A DNA stretch of 36,273 nt from Hyphomicrobiales bacterium (GCA_021775855.1 JAJFGZ010000050.1:87335-123607); one strand, 5' to 3'; positions 22,085 through 31,316 are shown, numbered from the stretch's first letter. The notes: generated from the letters alone by a model not told the origin. Translations and numbers: made by a program.

Positions 22085-25000
22085 ATGGGACATTTTATCG
22101 ACAGACTTACGTATTTCTCCAAGATTGAGGATAAGTTTGCCGACGGCCACGGGATCACCACTTCAGAGCACCGGGGCTGGGAGCGGGCGTACCGCGGGCG
22201 TTGGGCCCACGACAAGATCGTACGCTCCACCCACGGTGTGAACTGCACGGGCTCGTGCAGCTGGAAAATCTACGTGAAAAACGGTCTGGTCACCTGGGAA
22301 ACCCAGCAGACCGACTATCCCCGAACCCGGCCGGACATGCCGAACCACGAACCACGCGGCTGTTCGCGCGGCGCCAGTTATTCCTGGTACCTGTATTCGG
22401 CGGCCCGGCTGAAATTTCCTCTCATCCGCTCCAGGCTTCTGAAAGCCTGGCGCTCCGCAAAAGTCGAACACAAAGACCCTGTGGATGCCTGGGCGAGCAT
22501 TGTCTCCGATCCGGCCAAGGCGAAAAATTACAAAAAAATGCGCGGCCTTGGCGGGTTCGTGCGGGCCGAATGGGACGAGGTCAACGAAATCACGGCGGCA
22601 GCCAATATCTACACCGTCAAAACCCACGGACCGGACCGGGTTGTCGGCTTCTCTCCGATCCCGGCCATGTCGATGGTCAGTTATGCCGCCGGTACCCGGT
22701 ATCTGTCGCTGATGGGTGGAACCTGCCTCAGCTTTTACGACTGGTATTGCGATCTACCCCCTTCCTCCCCCCAGGTCTGGGGCGAACAGACGGACGTGCC
22801 CGAGAGCGCCGACTGGTTCAATTCATCCTACATCATTGCGTGGGGGTCCAACGTGCCGCAGACCCGCACGCCTGACGCGCATTTCTTCACCGAGACCCGT
22901 TACAAGGGCACCAAGACCGTTGCCGTGACGCCCGACTATTCAGAGGTCGCCAAGCTAACGGATATCTGGCTGAACCCGCGCCAGGGCACCGACAGCGCCA
23001 TGGCCATGGCCATGGGCCATGTGGTCTTCAAAGAATTCCATCTCGGCAACAAATCGGAATATTTCAACGACTATGTGCGCTCCTATTCGGACATGCCGTT
23101 CCTCGTGATGCTCGAGGAAAAAGACGGTTATTTCCAACCCGGCAGGACGCTCAGGGCGTCGGACTTAACTGGCAATCTCAAATTGAAGGACAACGCGGAC
23201 TGGAGCCCTGTTGTCTATGACGAGACTTCAAAATCGATCAAGTCGCCAAATGGCACCGTCGGGTCCCGTTGGGGTGAAAAAGGCAACTGGAACCTGGAAG
23301 CCAAGGACCGGGCCAGCGGCAAGGATATCTGGCCACAATTGTCATCGATCGATGACCGCGACGACGTGCTCAGCGTTGCTTTCCCGTATTTCGGCAACCA
23401 GCCGCACGAACAGGAGATTTTCGCCCATACCGATCACGAACAGATCCAGATCCGCAATGTGCCGGTCCGCAAGGTTTCGCTGAAGGGCAAGAAAACCGCC
23501 TATGTGGCGACAGTCTATGACTTGATGGCCGCGAACTACGCGATCGACCGGGGCCTTGGAGGCAAGAATGTCGCCAAGACCTACGACGACGACGTGCCCT
23601 ATACGCCGGCCTGGCAGGAAGCCATTACCGGCGTTGATCGCGCGAAGGTCATCCGTGTGGCCCGGGAATTCGCCGATAATGCTGACAAGACCCGGGGCCG
23701 CTCGATGGTCATTCTGGGCGCCGCCATCAACCATTGGTACCATATGGACATGATCTATCGGGGGATTATAAACCTCCTGATCATGTGCGGTTGCGTCGGC
23801 AAATCCGGCGGCGGCTGGGCGCATTATGTGGGGCAGGAAAAACTGCGCCCGCAAACCGGATGGCTACCGCTCGCCTTCGCGCTCGACTGGAGCCGCCCTC
23901 CCCGGCAGATGAACTCCACGTCGTATTTCTACAGCCATTCCGATCAATGGCGTTACGAGCAGCTCGGCATAAGTGAAATCCTGTCACCCCTCAGCGACGC
24001 CAAAAATTGGGAAAATTATTCCCTGATCGATTGCAACGTTCGTGCCGAGCGCATGGGCTGGCTGCCCTCCTCACCGCAATTCAAGGAAAACCCGCTTGGG
24101 TTCGCCGACAAGGCGAAAGGGGCCAAAAAGGATACAAAATCCTGGGTCAAGGACCGCCTGACCTCCGGCGATCTGGAATTCAGTTGCGAGGATCCGGACG
24201 ATCCGGACAATTTCCCGCGCAATATGTTTGTCTGGCGCTCCAACATTCTGGGTTCGTCCGGCAAGGGGCACGAATACATGCTCAAACATTTGCTCGGCGC
24301 CTCGAACGCAGTGATGAGCGGCGACCTCGAGCAGAACGGGGCCGAGAAACCGGCCGAAGTCAAATGGCACCGGGACGCACCGGAGGGTAAAATCGACCTT
24401 CTGGTAACGCTAGATTTTCGCCTTTCCACCACCGCTGTCTATTCCGACATCGTGCTCCCGGCGGCGACCTGGTACGAAAAAAACGACATGAATACGTCGG
24501 ACATGCACCCCTTCATCCATCCCCTGTCGCGCGCTGTTGATCCCGCTTGGGAGAGCCGGTCGGATTGGGATATCTTCAAGGGCCTGGCCAATAAATTCTC
24601 TGAACTGTGTGTCGGCCATCTTGGCATTGAGACCGATCTTGTCAGCGTTCCGATCCTGCACGATACCCCTGGTGAGTTGGCGCAGCCCTTTGCTGTCGAA
24701 GACTGGCGCAAGGGGGAGTGCGAAGCGATCCCCGGCAAAACCATGCCGAACCTTGTGGAGGTGACCCGGAACTATCCGGAACTCTACAAGATGTTCACCT
24801 CCGTCGGTCCGCTTCTGGCCAAACTCGGCAATGGCGGCAAGGGGATCAGCTGGAACACCGAAGACGAGGTTGAACTTCTTGGTCGGCTGAACAAGACCGT
24901 ACGCGATGACGGCATATCCATGGGACAGCCGAAAATCCAGTCGGCGATCGATGCCTGCGAAGTGGTTCTCAGCCTCGCGCCGGAGACCAACGGCCAGGTT

Positions 25001-25864
25001 GCCGTCAAGGCGTGGCAGGCGTTGGGCGAATTTACAGGCCGGGATCACACCCACCTGGCGCGCCCGAAGCAGGATGAGAAAATTCGCTTCCGGGACATCC
25101 AGGCGCAACCGCGCAAAATCATTTCGTCGCCAACCTGGTCCGGCCTCGAGGACGAACATGTCAGCTACAATGCCGGTTACACCAACGTCCACGAGCTGAT
25201 CCCGTGGCGCACCCTGACCGGACGCCAGCAGGTCTATATCGACCATGAATGGATCCGGGATTTTGGCGAAGGCCTGTGCGTTTACAAGCCGCCGATATCG
25301 ACACGCACCATCAACGACACCGTTAAATCCAGGGGCGGTGACTCCAAACAGATTGCGCTCAACTGGATCACCCCGCATCAGAAATGGGGCATCCATTCGA
25401 CCTATTCGGACAACCTGCTTCTTCTGACCATGAACAGGGGCGGGCCGGTCATCTGGATCTCCGAAATCGACGCCAAAAAGATCGATGTCGAAGACAATGA
25501 CTGGATCGAAGCCTACAATATCAACGGCGCCATTTCCGCCCGTGCGGTCGTATCCCAGCGCGTTCCCGAGGGTATGAGCATGATGTATCACGCCCAGGAA
25601 AAGACGATAAACACGCCCGGCAACGGGATTACAGGAATGCGCGGCGGTATCCATAATTCGGTCACCCGCGCCATCGTCAAGCCAACCCACATGATCGGCG
25701 GCTACGCGCAACTGGCCTGGGGTTTCAACTATTACGGCACGGTCGGCTCGAACCGCGATGAATTCGTGATTGTCCGCAAGGCCGACAAAATCGACTGGAT
25801 GGACGACGCCTATGAAGAAGGCCAACCGAACAACATGGACCTCATTGCAGGAGCAGCAGAATGA
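22085..25864 (+). CDS. narG: Respiratory nitrate reductase alpha subunit
   Basis: 1259-aa catalytic subunit reducing nitrate to nitrite on the cytoplasmic face of the membrane, with bis-MGD molybdenum and a [4Fe-4S] cluster. The FS0 ligands are all present: His50, Cys54 and Cys58 in HGVNCTGSC, and Cys93 in EPRGCSRGA. The molybdenum-ligand region DWYCDLPPSSPQ contains Asp223, equivalent to Asp222 of the E. coli enzyme. Length and sequence follow E. coli NarG almost throughout (for example YVGQEKLRPQTGW and NDMNTSDMHPFIHPLS). There is no Tat signal, as expected for the membrane-bound Nar type. An AAGGGG ribosome binding site precedes the ATG, and the stop overlaps narH by four bases. Confidence 0.98.
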   Translation: MGHFIDRLTYFSKIEDKFADGHGITTSEHRGWERAYRGRWAHDKIVRSTHGVNCTGSCSWKIYVKNGLVTWETQQTDYPRTRPDMPNHEPRGCSRGASYSWYLYSAARLKFPLIRSRLLKAWRSAKVEHKDPVDAWASIVSDPAKAKNYKKMRGLGGFVRAEWDEVNEITAAANIYTVKTHGPDRVVGFSPIPAMSMVSYAAGTRYLSLMGGTCLSFYDWYCDLPPSSPQVWGEQTDVPESADWFNSSYIIAWGSNVPQTRTPDAHFFTETRYKGTKTVAVTPDYSEVAKLTDIWLNPRQGTDSAMAMAMGHVVFKEFHLGNKSEYFNDYVRSYSDMPFLVMLEEKDGYFQPGRTLRASDLTGNLKLKDNADWSPVVYDETSKSIKSPNGTVGSRWGEKGNWNLEAKDRASGKDIWPQLSSIDDRDDVLSVAFPYFGNQPHEQEIFAHTDHEQIQIRNVPVRKVSLKGKKTAYVATVYDLMAANYAIDRGLGGKNVAKTYDDDVPYTPAWQEAITGVDRAKVIRVAREFADNADKTRGRSMVILGAAINHWYHMDMIYRGIINLLIMCGCVGKSGGGWAHYVGQEKLRPQTGWLPLAFALDWSRPPRQMNSTSYFYSHSDQWRYEQLGISEILSPLSDAKNWENYSLIDCNVRAERMGWLPSSPQFKENPLGFADKAKGAKKDTKSWVKDRLTSGDLEFSCEDPDDPDNFPRNMFVWRSNILGSSGKGHEYMLKHLLGASNAVMSGDLEQNGAEKPAEVKWHRDAPEGKIDLLVTLDFRLSTTAVYSDIVLPAATWYEKNDMNTSDMHPFIHPLSRAVDPAWESRSDWDIFKGLANKFSELCVGHLGIETDLVSVPILHDTPGELAQPFAVEDWRKGECEAIPGKTMPNLVEVTRNYPELYKMFTSVGPLLAKLGNGGKGISWNTEDEVELLGRLNKTVRDDGISMGQPKIQSAIDACEVVLSLAPETNGQVAVKAWQALGEFTGRDHTHLARPKQDEKIRFRDIQAQPRKIISSPTWSGLEDEHVSYNAGYTNVHELIPWRTLTGRQQVYIDHEWIRDFGEGLCVYKPPISTRTINDTVKSRGGDSKQIALNWITPHQKWGIHSTYSDNLLLLTMNRGGPVIWISEIDAKKIDVEDNDWIEAYNINGAISARAVVSQRVPEGMSMMYHAQEKTINTPGNGITGMRGGIHNSVTRAIVKPTHMIGGYAQLAWGFNYYGTVGSNRDEFVIVRKADKIDWMDDAYEEGQPNNMDLIAGAAE

Positions 25865-27465
25865 CTATTCGGGCACAAATCGGCATGGTGTTGAACCTCG
25901 ATAAATGTATCGGGTGCCATACCTGCTCCATCACCTGCAAGAATGTCTGGACCTCGCGCGGCGGGGTTGAGTATGCCTGGTTTAATAATGTGGAGACCAA
26001 ACCCGGTCTCGGATACCCGCGCAACTGGGAAAACCAGGACGAGTGGAACGGCGGATGGAAGCTGAACCGGTCCGGCAAACTAAAACCCAAGGCCGGGGGC
26101 AAAGCGGCGCTTCTGTCGCAGATTTTTGCTAACCCCAACCTGCCGGAAATCGACGATTATTACGAGCCGTTCACCTACGAATATGATCATCTGAAAACAG
26201 CGCAGGAGAGCAAGACGGTCCCGACCGCACGAATGAAATCCGCGATCACTGGAGAATTCAAAGACAAGCCCGATTGGGGCGTGAACTGGGAAGAAATTCT
26301 CGGCGGTGAATTTGACAAACGCTCGGAAGATTACAATTTCGCCAACATGCAGAAGCAGATGTATGGCGAGTTTGAAAACACCTTCATGATGTATCTGCCG
26401 CGGCTCTGCGAGCATTGCCTGAACCCCACTTGCGTGGCGTCGTGCCCGTCGGGCGCAATCTACAAGCGGGAAGAAGATGGCATTGTGCTGATCGATCAGG
26501 ACAAGTGCCGGGGTTGGCGCATGTGCGTCTCGGGATGCCCCTACAAGAAGATCTATTTCAACTGGCAATCCGGCAAATCCGAAAAATGCACGTTCTGCTA
26601 CCCGCGTATCGAAGCGGGTGAGCCGACCGTGTGCTCAGAAACATGCGTCGGCCGGATAAGGTATCTCGGCGTGCTTTTGTACGATGCCGATAAGATCCAG
26701 GAAGCGGCTTCGACAAAGGATGAAAAGGACCTTTATCAAGCCCAATGTGACCTGTTCCTCGACCCCAACGACCCGGACGTGATTGCCCGGGCGCGCGCTG
26801 ACGGCGTTCCCGATAGCTGGCTTGAGGCCGCGAAAGAATCCCCGGTTTACAAAATGGCGATGGACTGGAAGATCGCCTTCCCGCTGCACCCCGAATACCG
26901 CACCCTGCCGATGGTCTGGTATGTGCCGCCCCTGTCACCGATCAAATCGGCGCATGAATCCGGTATTCTCGGCGATGACGGGGTCCTGCCCGACGTAAAA
27001 TCCCTGCGGATCCCGGTGGCCTATCTCGCCAACCTGCTGACCGCGGGCGACGAGAAACCTATTGTCACGGCGCTGGAACGGATGCTCGGCATGCGTTCCT
27101 ATATGCGCGCCAAAACGGTCGAAGGGTACCGCGACGAGCGTATCCTTGATCAGCTCGGCATGAGCGAAAACATGATGGACGACATGTACCAGATGATGGC
27201 GATCGCCAACCATGAAGACCGGTTTGTTATCCCCACCAACCACCGCGAATATGCTGGTGACGGTCCATTCGATCACGAAATCGCGTTTGATACGCGCGGC
27301 TCCTGCGGCTTCTCATTCGGAAATGGTTGCCACGACGGCGAAGCACCGCGCTCCAACCTGTTCGGATCGCAAACCCACGCCAATACCCTGAACGGCAATG
27401 CGCCGGGGGCCCGAACGCCCGGCGACGGTTGGAATACGAATGGTACAAAAAGGAAATCGTCATGA
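25861..27465 (+). CDS. narH: Respiratory nitrate reductase beta subunit
   Basis: 534-aa electron-transfer subunit carrying three [4Fe-4S] and one [3Fe-4S] cluster between NarI hemes and NarG. Four cysteine groups are visible: CIGCHTCSITC (16-26), CEHCLNPTCVASC, CRGWRMCVSGC (Trp replacing one Cys, the known cause of the [3Fe-4S] centre) and CTFCYPRIEAGEPTVCSETC. Translation is coupled to narG by a four-base ATGA overlap and to narJ by another. The C-terminal tail is moderately extended and hydrophilic. Confidence 0.98.
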   Translation: MTIRAQIGMVLNLDKCIGCHTCSITCKNVWTSRGGVEYAWFNNVETKPGLGYPRNWENQDEWNGGWKLNRSGKLKPKAGGKAALLSQIFANPNLPEIDDYYEPFTYEYDHLKTAQESKTVPTARMKSAITGEFKDKPDWGVNWEEILGGEFDKRSEDYNFANMQKQMYGEFENTFMMYLPRLCEHCLNPTCVASCPSGAIYKREEDGIVLIDQDKCRGWRMCVSGCPYKKIYFNWQSGKSEKCTFCYPRIEAGEPTVCSETCVGRIRYLGVLLYDADKIQEAASTKDEKDLYQAQCDLFLDPNDPDVIARARADGVPDSWLEAAKESPVYKMAMDWKIAFPLHPEYRTLPMVWYVPPLSPIKSAHESGILGDDGVLPDVKSLRIPVAYLANLLTAGDEKPIVTALERMLGMRSYMRAKTVEGYRDERILDQLGMSENMMDDMYQMMAIANHEDRFVIPTNHREYAGDGPFDHEIAFDTRGSCGFSFGNGCHDGEAPRSNLFGSQTHANTLNGNAPGARTPGDGWNTNGTKRKSS

Positions 27466-28151
27466 GGTCACTGCGCGTAATGTCGAGGCTTCTGGCCTAT
27501 CCGAGCATCGAACTGCTGGAGCAACTGACGGCGTTGAAAGAGGTTTTACTCGAAGAAAATTTCCTCAAAGCCAAAACCGTCAAGCCCCTCACCGCATTCA
27601 TGGATGAACTTGGCGACACGGACCTGATGCAGGCCCAGGAAACCTATGTGGAGCTGTTCGATCAGGGCCGTGCCCATTGCCTGCATCTGTTCGAGCACGT
27701 CCATGGCGAATCCCGGTTTCGCGGCAAGGCGATGATCGATCTGGCAGAGCGTTATGCCGAAAAAGGTCTGCGGGTCGGGACCGGCGAATTGCCGGATTAC
27801 CTTCCGGTCTTCCTCGAATTCATTTCAATTTGTGACCCAGGTGAAGGGCAGGAAACCCTGTTGCAGGCAGCCCCGGTTATCGCCACGATTGGCGAGAAAC
27901 TGAGACGCCGGGGCAGCGGCTACGCGGCTGTCATGGCGGCGATTGTTGAATTGTCGGGGGCTAAACTCAAAAAGGCGGATATCGAGAAAGCGGCGGATGC
28001 CGCGCTGCCGAATATCCAGACCCTGGAAGAACTCGATCAGGAATGGGAGGAGCCCGAAGCCTTTGGCGGGGCACCGGATTGCAGGACCTGCGGGACCACG
28101 GGGCTGCCGGTAAACGGCGCTGCCAGCGGACAGATGGGAGGCCGGTCATGA
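27462..28151 (+). CDS. narJ: Nitrate reductase assembly chaperone (NarJ/delta subunit)
   Basis: 229-aa cytoplasmic chaperone needed for molybdenum cofactor and FS0 insertion into NarG and for membrane attachment of NarGH. The family pattern is seen in RVMSRLLAYPSIELLEQL, ETYVELFDQGRAHCLHLFEH and GELPDYLPVFLEFI. The start overlaps the narH stop by four bases, with AAAAAGGAA just before it; the frame is open upstream into narH but that is not coding for this protein. The C-terminus contains a CRTCG pair of unknown relevance. Its stop overlaps the narI start. Confidence 0.96.
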   Translation: MRSLRVMSRLLAYPSIELLEQLTALKEVLLEENFLKAKTVKPLTAFMDELGDTDLMQAQETYVELFDQGRAHCLHLFEHVHGESRFRGKAMIDLAERYAEKGLRVGTGELPDYLPVFLEFISICDPGEGQETLLQAAPVIATIGEKLRRRGSGYAAVMAAIVELSGAKLKKADIEKAADAALPNIQTLEELDQEWEEPEAFGGAPDCRTCGTTGLPVNGAASGQMGGRS

Positions 28152-28831
28152 GCGAATATTTCAATTTTCTTGTCTTTGGTATTTTCCCCTACATCGCCGT
28201 CGGGGTGATGATTTTCGGCTCGATCCTGCGCTACGACCGCGATCCCTATTCGTGGAAAGCGGATTCGAGCCAGTTATTGCGCCGCAAGGGCCTGCGTTGG
28301 GGAAGCAACCTGTTCCACATCGGAATCCTGTTGCTGTTTTTCGGCCACCTGGTCGGTCTCCTGACGCCGCACTGGGCCTACGCGCCGTTTGTCACGGCGG
28401 GTCAAAAACAATTGCTGGCCATGGTGGCTGGTGGTGTCTTCGGTGCCTTTGCCTTTATTGGCATGGTGATCCTGATCCACCGCCGCTGGTCCGATCCGCG
28501 CATCCGCGCCACCACCAGGCCGATGGATATGATCATCCTGTTGCTGCTGTTCGTCCAGCTCGTCCTTGGTCTGTTGACCATTCCGGAATCCGCCCAGAAT
28601 CTGGACGGGTCTTCGATGATCGCTCTTGCCGAATGGGCCCAGCGCATCGTCACCTTCCGGTCAGGCGCGGCGGAATTCATTGTTCACGAACACTGGATTT
28701 TCAAACTGCATATCGCCCTCGGGCTGACTATTTTCCTGGTCTTCCCGTTTACCCGCCTGGTGCATATGTTCAGCGCGCCGGTCAAATACCTGGCACGGCC
28801 CGGCTACCAGATCGTGCGCAAGCGCGGATAG
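28148..28831 (+). CDS. narI: Respiratory nitrate reductase gamma subunit (cytochrome b)
   Basis: 227-aa inner-membrane diheme cytochrome b that oxidises quinol on the periplasmic side and passes electrons to NarH. About five membrane helices are visible. The heme ligands match the E. coli positions closely: His57 and His67 (NLFHIGILLLFFGHL), and His188 and His206 (WIFKLHIALGL, TRLVHMF). A strong GGGAGG ribosome binding site precedes the ATG, which overlaps the narJ stop by four bases. It is the last gene of the nar operon; a strong hairpin follows within ten bases. Confidence 0.97.
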   Translation: MSEYFNFLVFGIFPYIAVGVMIFGSILRYDRDPYSWKADSSQLLRRKGLRWGSNLFHIGILLLFFGHLVGLLTPHWAYAPFVTAGQKQLLAMVAGGVFGAFAFIGMVILIHRRWSDPRIRATTRPMDMIILLLLFVQLVLGLLTIPESAQNLDGSSMIALAEWAQRIVTFRSGAAEFIVHEHWIFKLHIALGLTIFLVFPFTRLVHMFSAPVKYLARPGYQIVRKRG

Positions 28832-28839
28832 GGGTGTGG

Positions 28840-28867
28840 GAGCGCTTTCGCCGTGACGGAAGCGCTC
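28840..28867 (+). terminator. Hairpin ending the nar operon
   Basis: GAGCGCTT (28840-28847) pairs perfectly with AAGCGCTC (28860-28867) nine bases after the narI stop. There is no clear T-run afterwards, but the position between narI and the convergent MarR gene fits a shared terminator. Confidence 0.6.
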
Positions 28868-28900
28868 TACCCTGGTCAGCCCCGCGTTTCCAGACCAATT

Positions 28901-29452
28901 TCACGCAGCATTTTCGTGCTCAAAACAGATCTGGTGTGTCTGCGAAGATCGCAGCGAGACATCAAGCAGGGTGCAAAAAGAACGCTCAACGCCTTTACGG
29001 TGATGTCGGCAGGAGTGGCAAATACCAAAGCTGCGGTCGTCACGGGCCCGAAGGACGCGTTTAAGGAAATTTTTGAGATCGCCTGCCAGTTGCGCCGTCT
29101 CCGTCCCGCTCATATTGTCCAGCGCAACATCTATAGCAGTTTCAAATTCAAGCGCCCGCAAACCTTTGCTGGTGATGGATAAACTGGTCCGGCGCCTGTC
29201 GGTTTTCGACTTTTGCTCTTTCACTAAACCCTTCCGCAACAAAGCTTTTAAGGTTCCAGAGACGGTGCCGCGCATTGCCGAGAGGTATTCCGCGATTTGC
29301 GATGGTGCTCGAGAATACCGGTTGGCCTTTGAGAGATAGGAAAGGGCCGCTAATTGCGCCGGGTTGAGGTCACCCACCCAATGCTCGGCCGCGCTGATGC
29401 GCGACAACCGATCGATCAGGTCGAGGATTTCACTGCGGGCTGGATCTGTCAT
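28901..29452 (-). CDS. MarR-family regulator with cysteine-rich C-terminus
   Basis: 183-aa regulator. The winged helix-turn-helix (about 30-100) includes LNPAQLAALSYLSKANRYSR, SQIAEYLSAMRGTVSGTLKA and TDRRRTSLSITSKGLRAL. After the dimerisation helices the C-terminus adds about 40 residues with ICHSCRHH (Cys145, Cys148), FCTLLD (Cys160) and QICFEHE (Cys176), a likely metal-binding or redox-responsive module not found in ordinary MarR proteins. It is convergent with narI and divergent from a secreted protein gene, which it probably regulates through the inverted repeat between them. Oxidation or metal loss as the signal is inference. Confidence 0.88.
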   Translation of the reverse strand: MTDPARSEILDLIDRLSRISAAEHWVGDLNPAQLAALSYLSKANRYSRAPSQIAEYLSAMRGTVSGTLKALLRKGLVKEQKSKTDRRRTSLSITSKGLRALEFETAIDVALDNMSGTETAQLAGDLKNFLKRVLRARDDRSFGICHSCRHHRKGVERSFCTLLDVSLRSSQTHQICFEHENAA

Positions 29453-29466
29453 AGGAAATATAATAA

Positions 29467-29501
29467 CGAGTCGGAATTACTATTGCAATTATTTCGACTC
29501 G
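29467..29501. promoter_or_regulatory. Inverted repeat between MarR gene and secreted-protein gene
   Basis: CGAGTCG (29467-29473) and CGACTCG (29495-29501) are perfect 7-bp arms around an AT-rich core that itself contains the palindrome ATTGCAAT (29482-29489). A TATAAT lies at 29459-29464. This is a likely MarR operator controlling both divergent genes. Confidence 0.55.
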
Positions 29502-29542
29502 AAACTATGTTCGATTTCTTCACAACCCGAAGGAGTTCAACA

Positions 29543-30310
29543 ATGACAAAATTTTCTAGAAATTTGGCGGTCGTCGGTTCGATTGCCCCGGTGCTGTTGC
29601 TAAGTCCACCCGTATTTGCCGATGGACACGGGGCAATCGATCAAATTGGCTCCGTAATTTCACCCGCTGACGCAAAACTCGCCGCCGCCCAAGATATTCT
29701 GGCCGCCCATATCCATCGCGATGGCCGGACCATGACGTTCCATATAACTACAAGCGGAGAAGCCGGTTCGGAATTACCTGAAGCCGTCGGCAAACTGGGC
29801 GGCGCTCCGGTATATGGATACGTCTGGCCAACGACGCTTGATCCCTCGGCTGTCGGGTTTGAAGTCGGAACCGGCATCCTGGCGCTGGCCGCGACCAGCC
29901 ACCCCGATTTTGACGACACACCGCTTTTCGATGAAAATAATGACGGCGACCTCGCAAACGACGGCGCTCTCTGGCACAGCCATTGGGTCGTCCTTGCACC
30001 CACCGAATCCTGTGGCGTGGGAGCATTGGCGGTTCGCGATATTCCTGGTGGCGAAACTCCCAACCTGCCAGCCACCTGGCCGGGCTTTCCCATCTTTCTC
30101 GACAGTCCTGGCTTTACGCCGCAATTCGATGGCGCGGAAATAAAGATAACCGTAGCCCTGGCCGACCCTGAGACAGCCGTTGGCGCTGGCTATGACGGCG
30201 TAACCGCCGCAATGACGGTGAATATCAACACGCTGGCACCGTTACTATGCGTTACCAGCATATTCGATGTGGCATCCGGCGACCTAAGCCTGTCAGGTAA
30301 AATCGAGTAA
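29543..30310 (+). CDS. Exported protein of unknown function
   Basis: 255-aa protein that I do not recognise. It starts with a clear signal peptide (basic MTKFSRN, hydrophobic AVVGSIAPVLLL, then a probable cut near VFADG, about residue 28), so it should be periplasmic or secreted. The mature part is acidic, with DENNDGDLANDG (a possible calcium-binding-like loop), GALWHSHWVVL and two cysteines (in ESCGVGAL and LLCVTSIF) that might form a disulfide. A GGAG ribosome binding site before the ATG at 29543 fixes the start; an upstream in-frame extension runs into the MarR gene. It is divergent from the cysteine-tailed MarR regulator and followed by a good terminator, so it is probably a single-gene transcript. 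Confidence 0.8.
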   Translation: MTKFSRNLAVVGSIAPVLLLSPPVFADGHGAIDQIGSVISPADAKLAAAQDILAAHIHRDGRTMTFHITTSGEAGSELPEAVGKLGGAPVYGYVWPTTLDPSAVGFEVGTGILALAATSHPDFDDTPLFDENNDGDLANDGALWHSHWVVLAPTESCGVGALAVRDIPGGETPNLPATWPGFPIFLDSPGFTPQFDGAEIKITVALADPETAVGAGYDGVTAAMTVNINTLAPLLCVTSIFDVASGDLSLSGKIE

Positions 30311-30317
30311 TATCCAA

Positions 30318-30353
30318 GGGGCGGGACTGGCGATGCTGTTTCGCCCCATTTTT
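30318..30353 (+). terminator. Intrinsic terminator after exported-protein gene
   Basis: GGGGCG (30318-30323) pairs with CGCCCC (30342-30347), followed directly by a T-run (ATTTTT), seven bases after the stop. This fits a rho-independent terminator. Confidence 0.65.
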
Positions 30354-30393
30354 CTAAAAACCGCGTATTGGATGGTCGACACTATTCGGCCTT

Positions 30394-31275
30394 TTATTCG
30401 GCCGCCATCAACGGACGGTTGATATCACCGACATTCTCGATGATGTGTTCGGCGAGAGCGCGAACGGCGTCGTTTGATTTTCCAGGCGCCCAGACAAGGC
30501 CGATATCAAAGCTACCCATATCGAGAAATCCTTCTTCCGGTCCGAGAATGCGCATGCCGCGTCCAAAGACCATTTCCGGGATCGCAGCGATCGCCAGACC
30601 GGACAAAACTGCTGCCGAAATCGCTGAACTGCTGGAGCTGACATAGGCTGGACGATAGGCGCGGCCCACCGTCTCCAATGCTTCCATGGCCATTTGCCGC
30701 CAGGCACACCCGACATTGGAGAGCGCCAGCGGCACGACCGTTTCCTCGTGGGCGCAATGGCGAGCCGACGTCACCCAGATCAGCTTTTCGCGGCGGATAA
30801 CTTCACCATGGACAACGTTTGGCGCGCACGAGACCACCGCCAGGTCGAGCTCGCCGGAGGTCGTACCTGCAATCAGCGCACTGCTGTCTTCGCATTTCAC
30901 TTCGATCTGGATCCGCGGATGGGTACGGGCAAAAGCCGCAAACACCTTGGGTAGGAAGCTGTCGGCATAGTCATTCGGAGTTCCGATCCTGACCAGACCG
31001 GATTTTTCGGGTTCGCGGAATGTCGATATAGCCTCATCGCTAATGCGCACAATCCGGCGGGCAAATTCGAGCAGCGTCTCCCCGTCAGCGGTCAATTTCG
31101 AGCTGCGCCCATCGCGGACAAACAAAGTTTTGCCGACCATCTCGTCGAGCCGCTTCATCTGCATGCTAACTGCCGACTGGGTTTTGTTCACCTCCAGGCC
31201 GGCGCGGGTAAAGCTGCCTGTGTCGGCAATCGCGACAAAGGTGCGCAATTGATCGGTATCCAGGGAATGCGGCAT
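30394..31275 (-). CDS. LysR-family transcriptional regulator
   Basis: 293-aa LysR-type regulator. The helix-turn-helix (about 6-62) has LRTFVAIADTGSFTRAGLEV, KTQSAVSMQMKRLDEMVGKT and LFVRDGRSSKLT. The effector domain includes VRIGTPNDYADSFLPKVFAA and ELDLAVVSCAPN. GGAGA five bases before the ATG at 31275 fixes the start, and an in-frame extension to 31323 is rejected. It is divergent from a DUF1127 gene, a pairing often seen in alphaproteobacteria, and that gene is its most likely target. The effector is unknown. Confidence 0.92.
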   Translation of the reverse strand: MPHSLDTDQLRTFVAIADTGSFTRAGLEVNKTQSAVSMQMKRLDEMVGKTLFVRDGRSSKLTADGETLLEFARRIVRISDEAISTFREPEKSGLVRIGTPNDYADSFLPKVFAAFARTHPRIQIEVKCEDSSALIAGTTSGELDLAVVSCAPNVVHGEVIRREKLIWVTSARHCAHEETVVPLALSNVGCAWRQMAMEALETVGRAYRPAYVSSSSSAISAAVLSGLAIAAIPEMVFGRGMRILGPEEGFLDMGSFDIGLVWAPGKSNDAVRALAEHIIENVGDINRPLMAAE

Positions 31276-31316
31276 CGTCGTCTCCGTTTCATAACAAATT
31301 ATGATGTCACTTATAA

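Noticed and set aside
24410..25825. Long minus-strand open frame opposite narG
   Set aside because: A GC-rich antisense shadow of the highly conserved narG; no family resemblance.
22085..28831. Nitrite oxidoreductase (Nxr) rather than nitrate reductase
   Set aside because: No nxrX-like gene lies between the alpha and beta genes, two NarK-type transporters lead the operon, and NarG follows the E. coli enzyme closely; a reducing respiratory Nar is the simpler call.
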